Source: Thermoguttaceae bacterium (GTDB taxonomy: Bacteria; Planctomycetota; Planctomycetia; Pirellulales; Thermoguttaceae). Taken from it: a DNA stretch of 12,101 nt. The notes beneath the pieces are model-generated. The model had not been told where the DNA came from and searched no databases. It saw only the letters and a list, made by a program, of their open reading frames with translations. Positions 1 through 6,410 of this stretch are shown here, one piece after another (positions within the stretch are counted from its first letter, which is position 1; every line of letters begins with the position of its first letter). Both the position numbers and the translations under genes were made by a program. The stretch spans positions 1 to 12,101 of the forward strand of contig JAFTCU010000120.1 in the NCBI GenBank assembly GCA_017454585.1, written 5' to 3'.

Positions 1-348
1 AAACGCGGCTTCCGGGAAACCGTCGGTCCGGTGGTCGCGGTACGTCACCGGGTTCCCGAGCAGGTGGTCATTCTGGTCGAGCATCGCGAAATCCACCCCC
101 CAGGTATCGACCCCGACGCTCTGGAGTGTTTCGCCTTCAGCGAGTTTTGACGCGGTGACGGCCAGGCCCTGCTGAACGTTTTTCCAGAGGGCAGGCAGAT
201 CCCAGTAATTCGTTCCGCCGAGGTCCACGCCTCCGTTTTCGAAACGAAACATTTCTTCAAGGGTGAGGTTTTCCCCATCCAGGCGACCCAGTACATGACG
301 CCCGGATGACGCGCCCATATCGACGGCAAGGTAGTTTTTTGTGCTCAT
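1..348 (-). CDS. rhaB: Rhamnulokinase, N-terminal part (C-terminus outside window)
   Basis: Phosphorylates L-rhamnulose to L-rhamnulose 1-phosphate with ATP in cytoplasmic L-rhamnose catabolism. The reading frame is open from an ATG at 348 to the left edge (116 codons, no stop), so the gene is cut by the window. The visible protein has the FGGY-kinase opening with YLAVDMGASSGRHVLGRLDG at residues 6-25; the Asp-Met-Gly-Ala-Ser-Ser-Gly-Arg phosphate-binding loop is typical of RhaB rather than of xylulo- or glycerol kinases. Further in, VGVDTWGVDFAMLDQ and the following PVTYRDHRTDG closely match RhaB from enterobacteria as I remember it. No clear Shine-Dalgarno site precedes the ATG; the upstream stretch is A-rich. 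It is transcribed divergently from uppS, with a good promoter at 452-480. The rest of a rhamnose operon, if any, would lie to the left. Confidence 0.93.
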   Translation of the reverse strand, partial: MSTKNYLAVDMGASSGRHVLGRLDGENLTLEEMFRFENGGVDLGGTNYWDLPALWKNVQQGLAVTASKLAEGETLQSVGVDTWGVDFAMLDQNDHLLGNPVTYRDHRTDGFPEAAF

Positions 349-451
349 CTTTTTTTGTTTTTTGAGGTTCTGAGGGACCCACCCGCGGTGAGTTTCCCGG
401 TTGAAAAACGACTGATTTTACTTGAACGAGCGAGTTGCGGCTCAAATCTCC

Positions 452-480
452 ATTCTACCACAGACTCCCGAATATTTCAA
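452..480 (-). promoter_or_regulatory. Predicted sigma70-type promoter of rhaB
   Basis: Read on the minus strand there is TTGAAA (475-480), a 17-bp spacer, and TAGAAT (452-457). The -10 is preceded by TGG, giving an extended -10 (TGn). Transcription would start near 445, leaving a leader of about 97 nt before the rhaB ATG. The element TGTGGTA(G/T)AAT recurs in the glnN promoter at 3759-3787. Confidence 0.6.
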
Positions 481-490
481 CCGCCCGGCC

Positions 491-511
491 AAAAATTTTC
501 GGAAAATTTTT
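491..511. promoter_or_regulatory. 21-bp AT-rich palindrome between divergent promoters
   Basis: Perfect inverted repeat with arms AAAAATTTTC and GAAAATTTTT around a single central G. It lies 10 bp from the rhaB -35 (ends at 480) and 9 bp from the uppS -35 (starts at 521), so it is almost exactly centred between them. It could be a dimeric regulator's operator acting on both genes, or a shared UP element for RNA polymerase alpha subunits; the position fits both. It is unlikely to be a terminator because it lies upstream of both transcription starts. Confidence 0.5.
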
Positions 512-520
512 TCAGGGGGC

Positions 521-548
521 TTGACTTTCTGCTGCGGTACGGTATGAT
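521..548 (+). promoter_or_regulatory. Predicted sigma70-type promoter of uppS
   Basis: TTGACT (521-526), 16-bp spacer, TATGAT (543-548). Transcription would start near 555, giving a leader of about 38 nt. The leader carries AAAGGA at 579-584, a good Shine-Dalgarno site 8 nt before the uppS ATG at 593. Confidence 0.7.
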
Positions 549-592
549 TTAGGAAAGAGGCCCTTTTCCCCCTTTTCCAAAGGAACGCTTTT

Positions 593-1351
593 ATGTTTTT
601 CTGGTCCCGACCGTCCAAAAAATCCTCCCCCATCCCGACCGGGCCGGAGGTGAATCGTCTGCGGCACGTTGCGATCATCATGGATGGAAACGGGCGCTGG
701 GCGCAGAAGCGTGGCTTACCCCGCGCCGCCGGGCACCGGGAAGGGGTCAATGCGGTCGAGAAAATCGTCTCGGAGGCCGTTCGGCTGAATCTTGAAATTC
801 TGACTCTTTACTGCTTTTCAAACGAAAACTGGAAACGCCCCAAATTGGAGCTTGAGGCCCTGATGGCGCTTTTGGAACACTTCATGGTCTCCTCCCGTCC
901 AAAGTTCATGAGAAACAATATTCGTCTGCGTGTCATTGGCCGCCGAGATGGTTTGCCAGAGTCTGCTCTCGTGAAGATGGAGGAAACGGTCGCCCTGACC
1001 TCGCAAAATACGGGTCTGACGCTTCAGCTCGCAATCAATTACGGCGGCCGTCAGGAACTTGTGGACGCGGCACGGACACTAGCGAAGAAAGTCCAGGAAG
1101 GGGCTTTAAAGCCTGAAGAGATCGATGAAAATCATCTGGCAAGATCGCTTTACACGTCGGGAATCCCGGACCCGGACCTTCTGATCCGCACGGCGGGCGA
1201 GATGCGTCTGAGCAATTTCCTGCTCTGGCAGTTAAGTTACGCCGAGCTTTGGGTTACAGATGTTTGCTGGCCTGATTTTAACGAGGAAAAACTGCGCGAG
1301 GCGATCTCCGCGTTTCAGGGACGTACCCGGCGGTTCGGAGCGGTAAAATAG
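593..1351 (+). CDS. uppS: Isoprenyl (di-trans,poly-cis-undecaprenyl) diphosphate synthase
   Basis: Cytoplasmic cis-prenyltransferase that adds isopentenyl diphosphate units to farnesyl diphosphate. Its product is the C55 carrier used for peptidoglycan and other envelope polysaccharides. At 252 residues it has the usual family length. Conserved blocks appear in order: HVAIIMDGNGRWA at 25-37 with the catalytic Asp31, the GHREG segment near 47-51, TLYCFSNENW near 71-80, NYGGRQELVDAA, and PDLLIRTAGEMRLSNFLLWQ with the diphosphate-binding arginines, followed by SYAELW. A strong AAAGGA site 8 nt upstream supports the ATG at 593. The first 20 residues, rich in Ser, Lys and Pro, precede the conserved core. 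It has its own promoter and is followed by an inverted repeat, so it seems monocistronic. In many bacteria uppS is followed by cdsA and dxr; here it is not. Confidence 0.96.
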   Translation: MFFWSRPSKKSSPIPTGPEVNRLRHVAIIMDGNGRWAQKRGLPRAAGHREGVNAVEKIVSEAVRLNLEILTLYCFSNENWKRPKLELEALMALLEHFMVSSRPKFMRNNIRLRVIGRRDGLPESALVKMEETVALTSQNTGLTLQLAINYGGRQELVDAARTLAKKVQEGALKPEEIDENHLARSLYTSGIPDPDLLIRTAGEMRLSNFLLWQLSYAELWVTDVCWPDFNEEKLREAISAFQGRTRRFGAVK

Positions 1352-1420
1352 AAAAATCGGATTTTCTCAAGACTTCAAGACTCTTTTTTCAGGTGGGAGC
1401 GCGTTCCACTTTCAGCCTTA

Positions 1421-1516
1421 ATTTAAACACGGATTTCCACGGATTTTTGAGGATTAAAAGGATTTCGTTTTGAGAAAATGGAATTCTTCAAATCCCGTGG
1501 AAATCCGTGTTTAAAT
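1421..1516. repeat. Long inverted repeat between convergent uppS and glnN
   Basis: A perfect 22-bp inverted repeat: the left arm 1421-1442 begins ATTTAAACACGGATTTCC and the right arm 1495-1516 is its exact reverse complement, with 52 nt between them. Pairing continues past the arms with a one-base bulge (CACGG-ATTT against CACGGGATTT). The left arm also holds a short internal repeat, since CACGGATTT is nearly duplicated at 1429-1446. It lies between two converging genes, so it may end transcription from both sides, although no classic T-tract follows either arm. CACGGAT-type intergenic palindromes are, as I recall, common in several environmental bacterial lineages; that link is from memory. 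The rest of 1352-1420 holds only a tandem TCAAGACT (1367-1382) and a T6 run at 1384-1389. Confidence 0.8.
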
Positions 1517-1544
1517 GGGAGTTTCCAGTTCAACGGGTTCTGGT

Positions 1545-3716
1545 TTACCGGATGAAAAGCAGTTCCGCGTAGTTGGGGAGCGGCCAGATCTCGTCTTCGG
1601 TCAGGTTTTCGAGGTAGTCCACAATGACTCGCAGTGCATACATTCCTTTCAGGACCGAGTCACGGTAAAACGTCGCTTTCTCCATCACGCTCATTTCGGG
1701 TTTCACTCCCGCCAGGCGCCGTTTCAGGGTTTCGATCGCCTGAACGAGCAGATCGAGTTTTTCGTCCAGTTCCTGCATGATCTTGCGCTGCGTGACGGTC
1801 GTCAGCCCGGGCAGAATGTTGGTTTTGTGCCGGATCACCGCGGGGAGGATCATCGTCTGCGCGATCCGAATCATCGAGGCTGCCTCGATCCCGCGGACCA
1901 TGCAGTAATTCTCGGCCGTGATCTCCTGCCGACTGCGCAGCTCAGACTCGGTGAAAACGCCGTACTTCCCGAACAGTTCGATCGACTCCAGCTCTGTGAA
2001 GACCGGCAGGCAGTCCACCGTGTCGCGCAGGTTGGGCAGACCGCGGCGTTCGGACTCTTCCACCCAGTCCTGCGAGTAATTATCGCCGTTGAAGAGGATC
2101 GGGCGGAACTCGCGGATCATCCCGGCGAGCACGGAACGAACGGCCGCTTTGAAGGTTTTGCCCTCGGCCATTTCCGCCTCGATGCGCGTGGCGGCAAAGT
2201 CGAGGCTTTCCGCGACGATCGTGTTCAAAACCGTCACGGCAGCGGCCGAGTTCTGGCTCGATCCGACGGCGCGGAACTCGAATTTATTCCCCGTGAACGC
2301 GAACGGGCTGGTCCGGTTCCGGTCACCGGAGTGACGTTTGAGCTTTTTCAGAATGGGAAGCCCGATCGCCCGCTCGGCCTCCCCGGAATGCGGGGCGTCT
2401 TCGGATTCCGTGTGACCGTCCGCGATGAAGTCCAAAATGTCGGTCATTTCCTTCCCGAGGTAAACGCTCATGATCGCCGGCGGCGCTTCGGCGGCTCCGA
2501 GCCTGCAGTCATTGTTGGGCGTAGCGGTCGAAAGGCGCAGAAGACGCGCGTATTTGTGTACGGCCCGGCACACAACCGCGCAGAAAACGAGGTATTGGGC
2601 GTTACTTTCCGGCGTGTCGCCCGGTTCGAGGAGATTTTCGCCCGTATCGGTGCTGATCGACCAGTTGTTGTGTTTTCCGGAGCCGTTCACCCCCGCGAAA
2701 GGTTTCTCATGAAGCAGGCACACGAAACCGTGGCGGCGGGCCGTCTGGCGCAGGATCTGCATCACGAGCATCTGGTGGTCCAGCGCGAGGTTGGTCGATT
2801 CAAACGTCGGCGCCAGCTCGAACTGCCCCGGCGCGACTTCGTTGTGGCGGGTCTTGATCGGAACGCCGAGTTTCATCAGTTCAAACTCGACTTCAGTCAT
2901 GAACGCCAGAACCCGTTCAGGAATCGCGCCGAAGTAATTATCCTCGAGCTCCTGGCCTTTGGGCGGACGTGCGCCGAAAAGGGTTCGGCCGCAGACGATC
3001 AGGTCCGGCCGTTGGATCGCCAGTCGCCGGTCCACGAGGAAATATTCCTGTTCCACGCCGAGCGTACATTCCACCCGCGTGGCTTCCGTGTTTCCGAAAA
3101 GACGCAGGACGCGCAGCGCTTCGCGGTTCAGGACGTCGAGCGAGCGGAGCATCGGAGTCTTCTGGTCGAGCGAATCACCGGTCCAGCTCACGAACATGGT
3201 GGGAATGACGAGCGTCGCGCCGTTGGGATTTTGAAGAATAAACGCGGGACTGGAAGGGTCCCAGGCCGTGTAGCCGCGGGCCTCGAACGTGGCGCGCAGA
3301 CCACCGGAGGGAAAACTCGAAGCGTCGGACTCGCCGCGGATCAGTTCGTTCCCACTGAATTTCGCGATTGCTTTCAGAAAACCGCTGGGGGTGAGGAACG
3401 AGTCGTGCTTCTCGGCCGTGCCGCCGGTCATGGGCTGGAACCAGTGGGAGTAGTGCGTCGCGCCGTGTTCCATCGCCCAGTCCCGCATGGCCGCCGCGAC
3501 GATCGGGGCGATCGTCGGGTCCAGACCGCCACCGCACCGGATGGTCTGCTGGAGGGATTCAAAGACTTCAGCGGGAAGGCGTTCTTTCTGCACGGCCTCA
3601 GTAAAAACGAGCGATGCGTAAATCTCTGTAAGGTTGCTGGTTTTGTAATCAACCAGTCCGCTGCGGGTGGTAATTTGGGTTCCGATGGATTTGACGGCGT
3701 TCTGTCTGGCGTTCAT
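1545..3716 (-). CDS. glnN: Glutamine synthetase type III (GSIII)
   Basis: Makes glutamine from glutamate, ammonia and ATP in the cytoplasm; GSIII forms large dodecamers and is typical of Bacteroidota, some cyanobacteria and PVC bacteria. The protein is 723 residues, the normal GSIII size and far above GSI (about 470). Diagnostic blocks: HWFQPMTGGTAEKHDSF at 91-107, GESDASSFPSGGLRATFEAR at 128-147, VEQEYFLVD at 221-229 with metal-binding glutamates, HNEVAPGQFELAP at 291-303, NGSGKHNNWS at 344-353, and RNRTSPFAFTGNKFEFRAVG near 466-485 (ATP and glutamate binding). I chose the ATG at 3716 over the one at 3770 because the extra 18 codons overlap the predicted promoter, whose -10 is at 3759-3764. 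No clear Shine-Dalgarno site precedes the chosen start. No nitrogen-regulation gene is adjacent; uppS converges on it from the left. Confidence 0.96.
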   Translation of the reverse strand: MNARQNAVKSIGTQITTRSGLVDYKTSNLTEIYASLVFTEAVQKERLPAEVFESLQQTIRCGGGLDPTIAPIVAAAMRDWAMEHGATHYSHWFQPMTGGTAEKHDSFLTPSGFLKAIAKFSGNELIRGESDASSFPSGGLRATFEARGYTAWDPSSPAFILQNPNGATLVIPTMFVSWTGDSLDQKTPMLRSLDVLNREALRVLRLFGNTEATRVECTLGVEQEYFLVDRRLAIQRPDLIVCGRTLFGARPPKGQELEDNYFGAIPERVLAFMTEVEFELMKLGVPIKTRHNEVAPGQFELAPTFESTNLALDHQMLVMQILRQTARRHGFVCLLHEKPFAGVNGSGKHNNWSISTDTGENLLEPGDTPESNAQYLVFCAVVCRAVHKYARLLRLSTATPNNDCRLGAAEAPPAIMSVYLGKEMTDILDFIADGHTESEDAPHSGEAERAIGLPILKKLKRHSGDRNRTSPFAFTGNKFEFRAVGSSQNSAAAVTVLNTIVAESLDFAATRIEAEMAEGKTFKAAVRSVLAGMIREFRPILFNGDNYSQDWVEESERRGLPNLRDTVDCLPVFTELESIELFGKYGVFTESELRSRQEITAENYCMVRGIEAASMIRIAQTMILPAVIRHKTNILPGLTTVTQRKIMQELDEKLDLLVQAIETLKRRLAGVKPEMSVMEKATFYRDSVLKGMYALRVIVDYLENLTEDEIWPLPNYAELLFIR

Positions 3717-3758
3717 AGGCTTTTTAAGATGAGTGGGGGAAAAACAGCTTTCTTTCCT

Positions 3759-3787
3759 ATTATACCACAAAAATCGCCATCTGCCAT
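3759..3787 (-). promoter_or_regulatory. Predicted extended -10 promoter of glnN
   Basis: On the minus strand a perfect TATAAT (3759-3764) is preceded by TGG (extended -10). It has a 17-bp spacer and a weak -35, ATGGCA (3782-3787), matching 4 of 6 consensus bases. Start of transcription would be near 3752, leaving a leader of about 36 nt before the ATG at 3716. That leader is too short for most riboswitches. Confidence 0.65.
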
Positions 3788-3800
3788 CCCCCGGGAGAGA

Positions 3801-3825
3801 AAAAATTTAAAATGGGGAAATTTTT
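3801..3825. promoter_or_regulatory. AT-rich inverted repeat upstream of the glnN promoter
   Basis: AAAAATTT (3801-3808) and AAATTTTT (3818-3825) form an 8-bp inverted repeat separated by 9 nt, 13 bp beyond the glnN -35. An outer GGGAGA/TCTCCC pair (3793-3798, 3834-3839) could extend it. The sequence and position recall the 491-511 palindrome next to the rhaB and uppS promoters. It could be an UP element or operator. AT-rich repeats arise easily by chance, so confidence is low. Confidence 0.3.
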
Positions 3826-3854
3826 CCAGCACATCTCCCCCATACGTATCAACT

Positions 3855-3932
3855 TACGGGGACGACGCTGGAAGCATCATCATAAAAATAAAGACATTTT
3901 TAAAAGACAACGCTGGAAACGTCGTCCCCGTA
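3855..3932. repeat. Paired REP-like palindromic repeat, copies 1 and 2
   Basis: Two related units in the same orientation: GACGACGCTGGAAGCATCATC-like at 3861-3881 and GACAACGCTGGAAACGTCGTC-like at 3906-3926. Each is itself an imperfect palindrome around a CTGGAA centre. The outer ends pair perfectly over 13 bp: TACGGGGACGACG (3855-3867) with CGTCGTCCCCGTA (3920-3932). The pair could therefore fold as one long hairpin or two smaller ones, as in REP/BIME elements. It sits downstream of the minus-strand hydrolase gene and could affect transcript end formation or stability, but no T-tract marks it as a standard terminator. Confidence 0.7.
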
Positions 3933-3943
3933 GAACCAGGATA

Positions 3944-3972
3944 GGGGAACGACGCGGAATGCGCCGTTTCCC
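3944..3972. repeat. REP-like palindromic repeat, diverged copy 3
   Basis: GGGGAACGACGC, a GGAAT centre, then GCGCCGTTTCCC form an imperfect stem with about two mismatches. It shares the ACGACGC...GGAA layout with copies 1 and 2. It begins 19 nt past the stop codon of the minus-strand hydrolase, so it would form a hairpin in that gene's 3' UTR. Confidence 0.5.
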
Positions 3973-3990
3973 ACAACCCGATTTCTTGTT

Positions 3991-6087
3991 TCATTTTCCA
4001 TACCGGATCTCATACATTTTACGCCCGATCTCACGCACTTTCGCGATCGTTTCCGGGTACGGCGTGTCGGTCAGGTCCACGAGGCCGATCTGGTAGTTCT
4101 CACCGTCGAACCGCCCCGTGAACGGCTGCGAGCCGTACTGGAACCAGTGCGTCCCGACGAAATTCGGGTGATTCAACGCTGAGAGGACGTAGTCGTAGTA
4201 CTTCTGCGCGCGGTCGTTCTGGTCTTTCGTCGGCACCAAGCCCGTGTGGAACATTCCGCGGTCGAGCGCACCGAAATGGAACTCCCCGATGATGACCGGC
4301 CGGTCGATCCCCTCCGGGAGCGTGAAGCCGTCGAGCGTCACCTGGTAGCGGTTGAAGCTCATCACGTCCACGAATTTCGCCATCGAACGCGTCGCGCGGT
4401 CATTTCCCCACGCGAAGCGGCACCCCAGATCCAGCACGTCGGGAACGGTCGCTTTGAGTTCTTCGCTGATGATCCGGAAATATTGATCGGCGATCACGGA
4501 ATAGAAGTCCGCCAGGTCGGCGTACACGGCCGAGGTCTTTTCATTCGCGGCCTTCGGAACGTCCTTCCCCTGAAGCATCGCGTCCCACGACGCGTACCCG
4601 GTCTTCCAGGCCTCGTTCAGCTTTTCCACGGTTTCGTACTTTTTCTGGAGGAATTTTACCAGTTCCTGCTTGGCCGGCTGGTCGGACGGCGAGGTTAAGG
4701 CCGCTTTGGAGAGTGAGGTCTCATCCCCCCACGCCAATTCATTATTCGTGAAAGCGCCGATGCAGTACGGGCTTTCGAGGGCTTCTTTCTGCCGGGCGAC
4801 CGCACCGCGGATTGACTGACGGAAGCCGTCGTCGAACGGGTCCGGGAATTTTCCCCAGTAGCCTTCGGAGCCTTCAATGTTCCGCCCGCGGCAGTTGAGC
4901 GTCACGGTGTAGGGCGTTTTCTGCTGCATATAAATATTCCCGTCGGACCAGTTTCCGATCGTGTTCATCGCCCAGCTCGCGAGGCGTTTGTGCGCCAGTT
5001 TATTGTGGACCTGCTCGTAATCGCCGCCGTACTTCCGTTTCAGGTTGGATCGGGTCCAGTTGTACGCGCGGACCGTGCCTTTATCGCCGTAGAAACCGAT
5101 GTGTGTCTGCGACCAGCCGTAAAAAGGCGAATCCCCTTCAGGAAGCCCCTCGAAGTAATGCTCGCGGAACTGGACCGGGCCGGTGCCGTTTCCCATGCCG
5201 ACGCAGTCGGTTCCGTGGGACCAGAACAAATGCCCGTCGGGGGTGACGAGCCACCACTTTCCGTTGACCTTTTTCGGGTAGAAATGCCCCGTGCTCTTGA
5301 ACGTCGGACCATCCAGCCACCCGCCGTAAGCGTCCCAGTTCTTCGGGCGGGGATTGGCCGCCAGATCGGCTTTTTCGTCCTCGATCCTCTGCGCGAATTC
5401 GGCGTCGGAGTGGATTTTTCCCGGCCAGTCTTCGTACTTGAACTGGCCGTAGCAGTCGATAAACGGGAAGAACTCCTCAGGGCTCATTTTCATCCAGTCG
5501 GCCGTTCCACCCTGCTTCTGGTCGAAGAACGCCTTGACCGAGTAGACCCGGTACTTGGCCGGCTTTTCACGTTTCGGGGCGATGATGAAGAAGCGGAGGA
5601 CTTTCTTCCATTCCAGCGCGGCCTGATTCTTTGTACCGCCGGGCAGGCCCCTCATCCCCTCCACCTTTCCCATCAGCTGCGGGGGAAAACTCGCGGGGAT
5701 CACGATGACATACTGGTCGCGTTTCTTGCCCGCCGCGCGAATATTCGAGCTGAACCAGTTCGCGTTATTCTGAATGGCGGAGGCGTCGTCGATGCGGATC
5801 CCGTACTGAACGGTTTCTTCCTCGAGATTTTCCAGATCGACGACGATTTTCGTGCAGCCGTCGAGATTCCACTCGCCCGCCCAGATTGGACCGGGCCACG
5901 GGTGGGTCGGGTCGTTCCCGTCAAATTCGATGTACAAGCCGTCCTCGGGCTTAATGACGTCCGAGGCGTTGACGTGCGCGAGTTGGGAATCCGGATTTAC
6001 GAGCGTGAGCGAAGGGGCTGCGGCTACTCGGGAAACGCCGAAAAACACACTGAGGCCAAGCAGAGCAAGAGAAAGGATTTTTTTCAT
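3991..6087 (-). CDS. Secreted glycoside hydrolase, GH50/beta-agarase-like
   Basis: Predicted exported enzyme that cleaves beta-linked galactan-type polysaccharide; the true substrate cannot be told from sequence. It has 698 residues. Residues 1-24 form a signal peptide (MKKILSLALLGLSVFFG then VAAA), with likely cleavage near 24. Residues of about 45-190 look like the beta-sandwich carbohydrate-binding-type domain found before GH50 barrels (GEWNLDGCTKIVVDLENLEE). The barrel follows: VNGKWWLVTPDGHLFWSHG at 274-292, GAFTNNELAWG at 444-454 with Glu450 as predicted acid/base, MSFNRYQ near 576-582, and PVIIGEFHFGALDRGMFHTG at 597-616 with Glu602 as predicted nucleophile. The ending THWFQYG...FDGENYQIGLVD completes the barrel. 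The ATG at 6087 is preceded by AGGAA with 7-nt spacing. It has its own promoter (6175-6202), with hairpin repeats on both sides. GH50 is my best family match by motif memory; another clan GH-A family is possible. Confidence 0.78.
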   Translation of the reverse strand: MKKILSLALLGLSVFFGVSRVAAAPSLTLVNPDSQLAHVNASDVIKPEDGLYIEFDGNDPTHPWPGPIWAGEWNLDGCTKIVVDLENLEEETVQYGIRIDDASAIQNNANWFSSNIRAAGKKRDQYVIVIPASFPPQLMGKVEGMRGLPGGTKNQAALEWKKVLRFFIIAPKREKPAKYRVYSVKAFFDQKQGGTADWMKMSPEEFFPFIDCYGQFKYEDWPGKIHSDAEFAQRIEDEKADLAANPRPKNWDAYGGWLDGPTFKSTGHFYPKKVNGKWWLVTPDGHLFWSHGTDCVGMGNGTGPVQFREHYFEGLPEGDSPFYGWSQTHIGFYGDKGTVRAYNWTRSNLKRKYGGDYEQVHNKLAHKRLASWAMNTIGNWSDGNIYMQQKTPYTVTLNCRGRNIEGSEGYWGKFPDPFDDGFRQSIRGAVARQKEALESPYCIGAFTNNELAWGDETSLSKAALTSPSDQPAKQELVKFLQKKYETVEKLNEAWKTGYASWDAMLQGKDVPKAANEKTSAVYADLADFYSVIADQYFRIISEELKATVPDVLDLGCRFAWGNDRATRSMAKFVDVMSFNRYQVTLDGFTLPEGIDRPVIIGEFHFGALDRGMFHTGLVPTKDQNDRAQKYYDYVLSALNHPNFVGTHWFQYGSQPFTGRFDGENYQIGLVDLTDTPYPETIAKVREIGRKMYEIRYGK

Positions 6088-6142
6088 GGGCTGGTTCCTG
6101 ATGAAAGAGTGGGAAGGAATGGTTGACTTCAGGACGCGGCAC

Positions 6143-6170
6143 GGAAACCCCCGCGCCAGGCGTCGTTTCC
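6143..6170 (-). other. Hairpin at the predicted 5' end of the hydrolase mRNA
   Basis: GGAAAC (6165-6170 read on minus) pairs with GTTTCC (6143-6148), with a GC-rich interior. The predicted transcription start is near 6168, so the stem would sit at the extreme 5' end of the transcript, where such stems can slow decay. Its edge (GGAAACGACGC...GTTTCC) resembles REP-like copy 3 at 3944-3972. Confidence 0.4.
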
Positions 6171-6174
6171 TTTA

Positions 6175-6202
6175 ATTGTAACCTAAACCCCCGAGGCGTC
6201 AA
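6175..6202 (-). promoter_or_regulatory. Predicted sigma70-type promoter of the GH50-like gene
   Basis: On the minus strand: TTGACG (6197-6202), 16-bp spacer, TACAAT (6175-6180). Transcription start near 6168 gives a leader of about 80 nt before the ATG at 6087. The spacer carries a G5 run. No operator repeat was recognised nearby. Confidence 0.6.
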
Positions 6203-6325
6203 GGGGGATGGCAATGATTTTTAAGATGGAACGGTTAAGCAAAATTTCCTGTTGAGTGTAAGGATTTTATCGGAACGAGAGTAAAAAAATTCAGGGGCCC
6301 TACTTCCAGAAAAGAAAAATTTATG

Positions 6326-6349
6326 TATAATATGGGAGAATGTTATACT
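6326..6349 (+). promoter_or_regulatory. Candidate promoter -10 elements for the fused lipid gene
   Basis: Two possible -10 boxes: a perfect TATAAT at 6326-6331, and TATACT at 6344-6349 preceded by TGT (extended -10). Neither has a convincing -35 at 16-18 bp. Leaders would be about 73 or 55 nt. The stretch 6203-6325 is AT-rich with no gene; the only other pattern I see there is a small GGGCCC palindrome near 6295-6300. Confidence 0.45.
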
Positions 6350-6399
6350 GCGTAATTATTTTCAGCGCAGCGAAACCTGTTATTGCAGCCGTTAAATTC

Positions 6400-6404
6400 A
6401 GGAG
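6400..6404 (+). promoter_or_regulatory. Shine-Dalgarno site fixing a GTG start
   Basis: AGGAG lies 6 nt before GTG at 6411. No in-frame ATG lies close by at the start of the domain; the first in-frame internal Met is residue 32, already inside the conserved ligase domain. The GTG is therefore the start. Confidence 0.8.
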
Positions 6405-6410
6405 TAAACC

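Noticed and set aside
1367..1389. uppS intrinsic terminator at the T6 run after tandem TCAAGACT
   Set aside because: The T-tract has no stable GC-rich hairpin before it; the tandem octamer is direct, not inverted.
1362..1478. Second inverted repeat TTTTCTCAA / TTGAGAAAA (1362-1370 and 1470-1478)
   Set aside because: It interlocks with the much stronger 22-bp repeat, is AT-rich and short, and is compatible with chance.
3717..3758. Riboswitch or glutamine-responsive leader upstream of glnN
   Set aside because: The predicted leader is only about 36 nt and shows no conserved aptamer-like fold.
1515..3944. Very long plus-strand open frame (about 809 codons) opposite glnN
   Set aside because: It is antisense to an intact, clearly recognisable GSIII. 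The translation is rich in Arg, His, Gly and Val with no domain motif, as expected for the mirror of a GC-rich coding frame.
3855..3972. Possible small CRISPR array
   Set aside because: Only two or three degenerate units, uneven spacing, each unit itself palindromic and no cas genes; REP-like repeats fit better.
4990..6126. Plus-strand open frame of 378 codons opposite the GH50-like gene
   Set aside because: Shadow of the hydrolase gene: no motif, biased composition, and it runs through that gene's start and leader.
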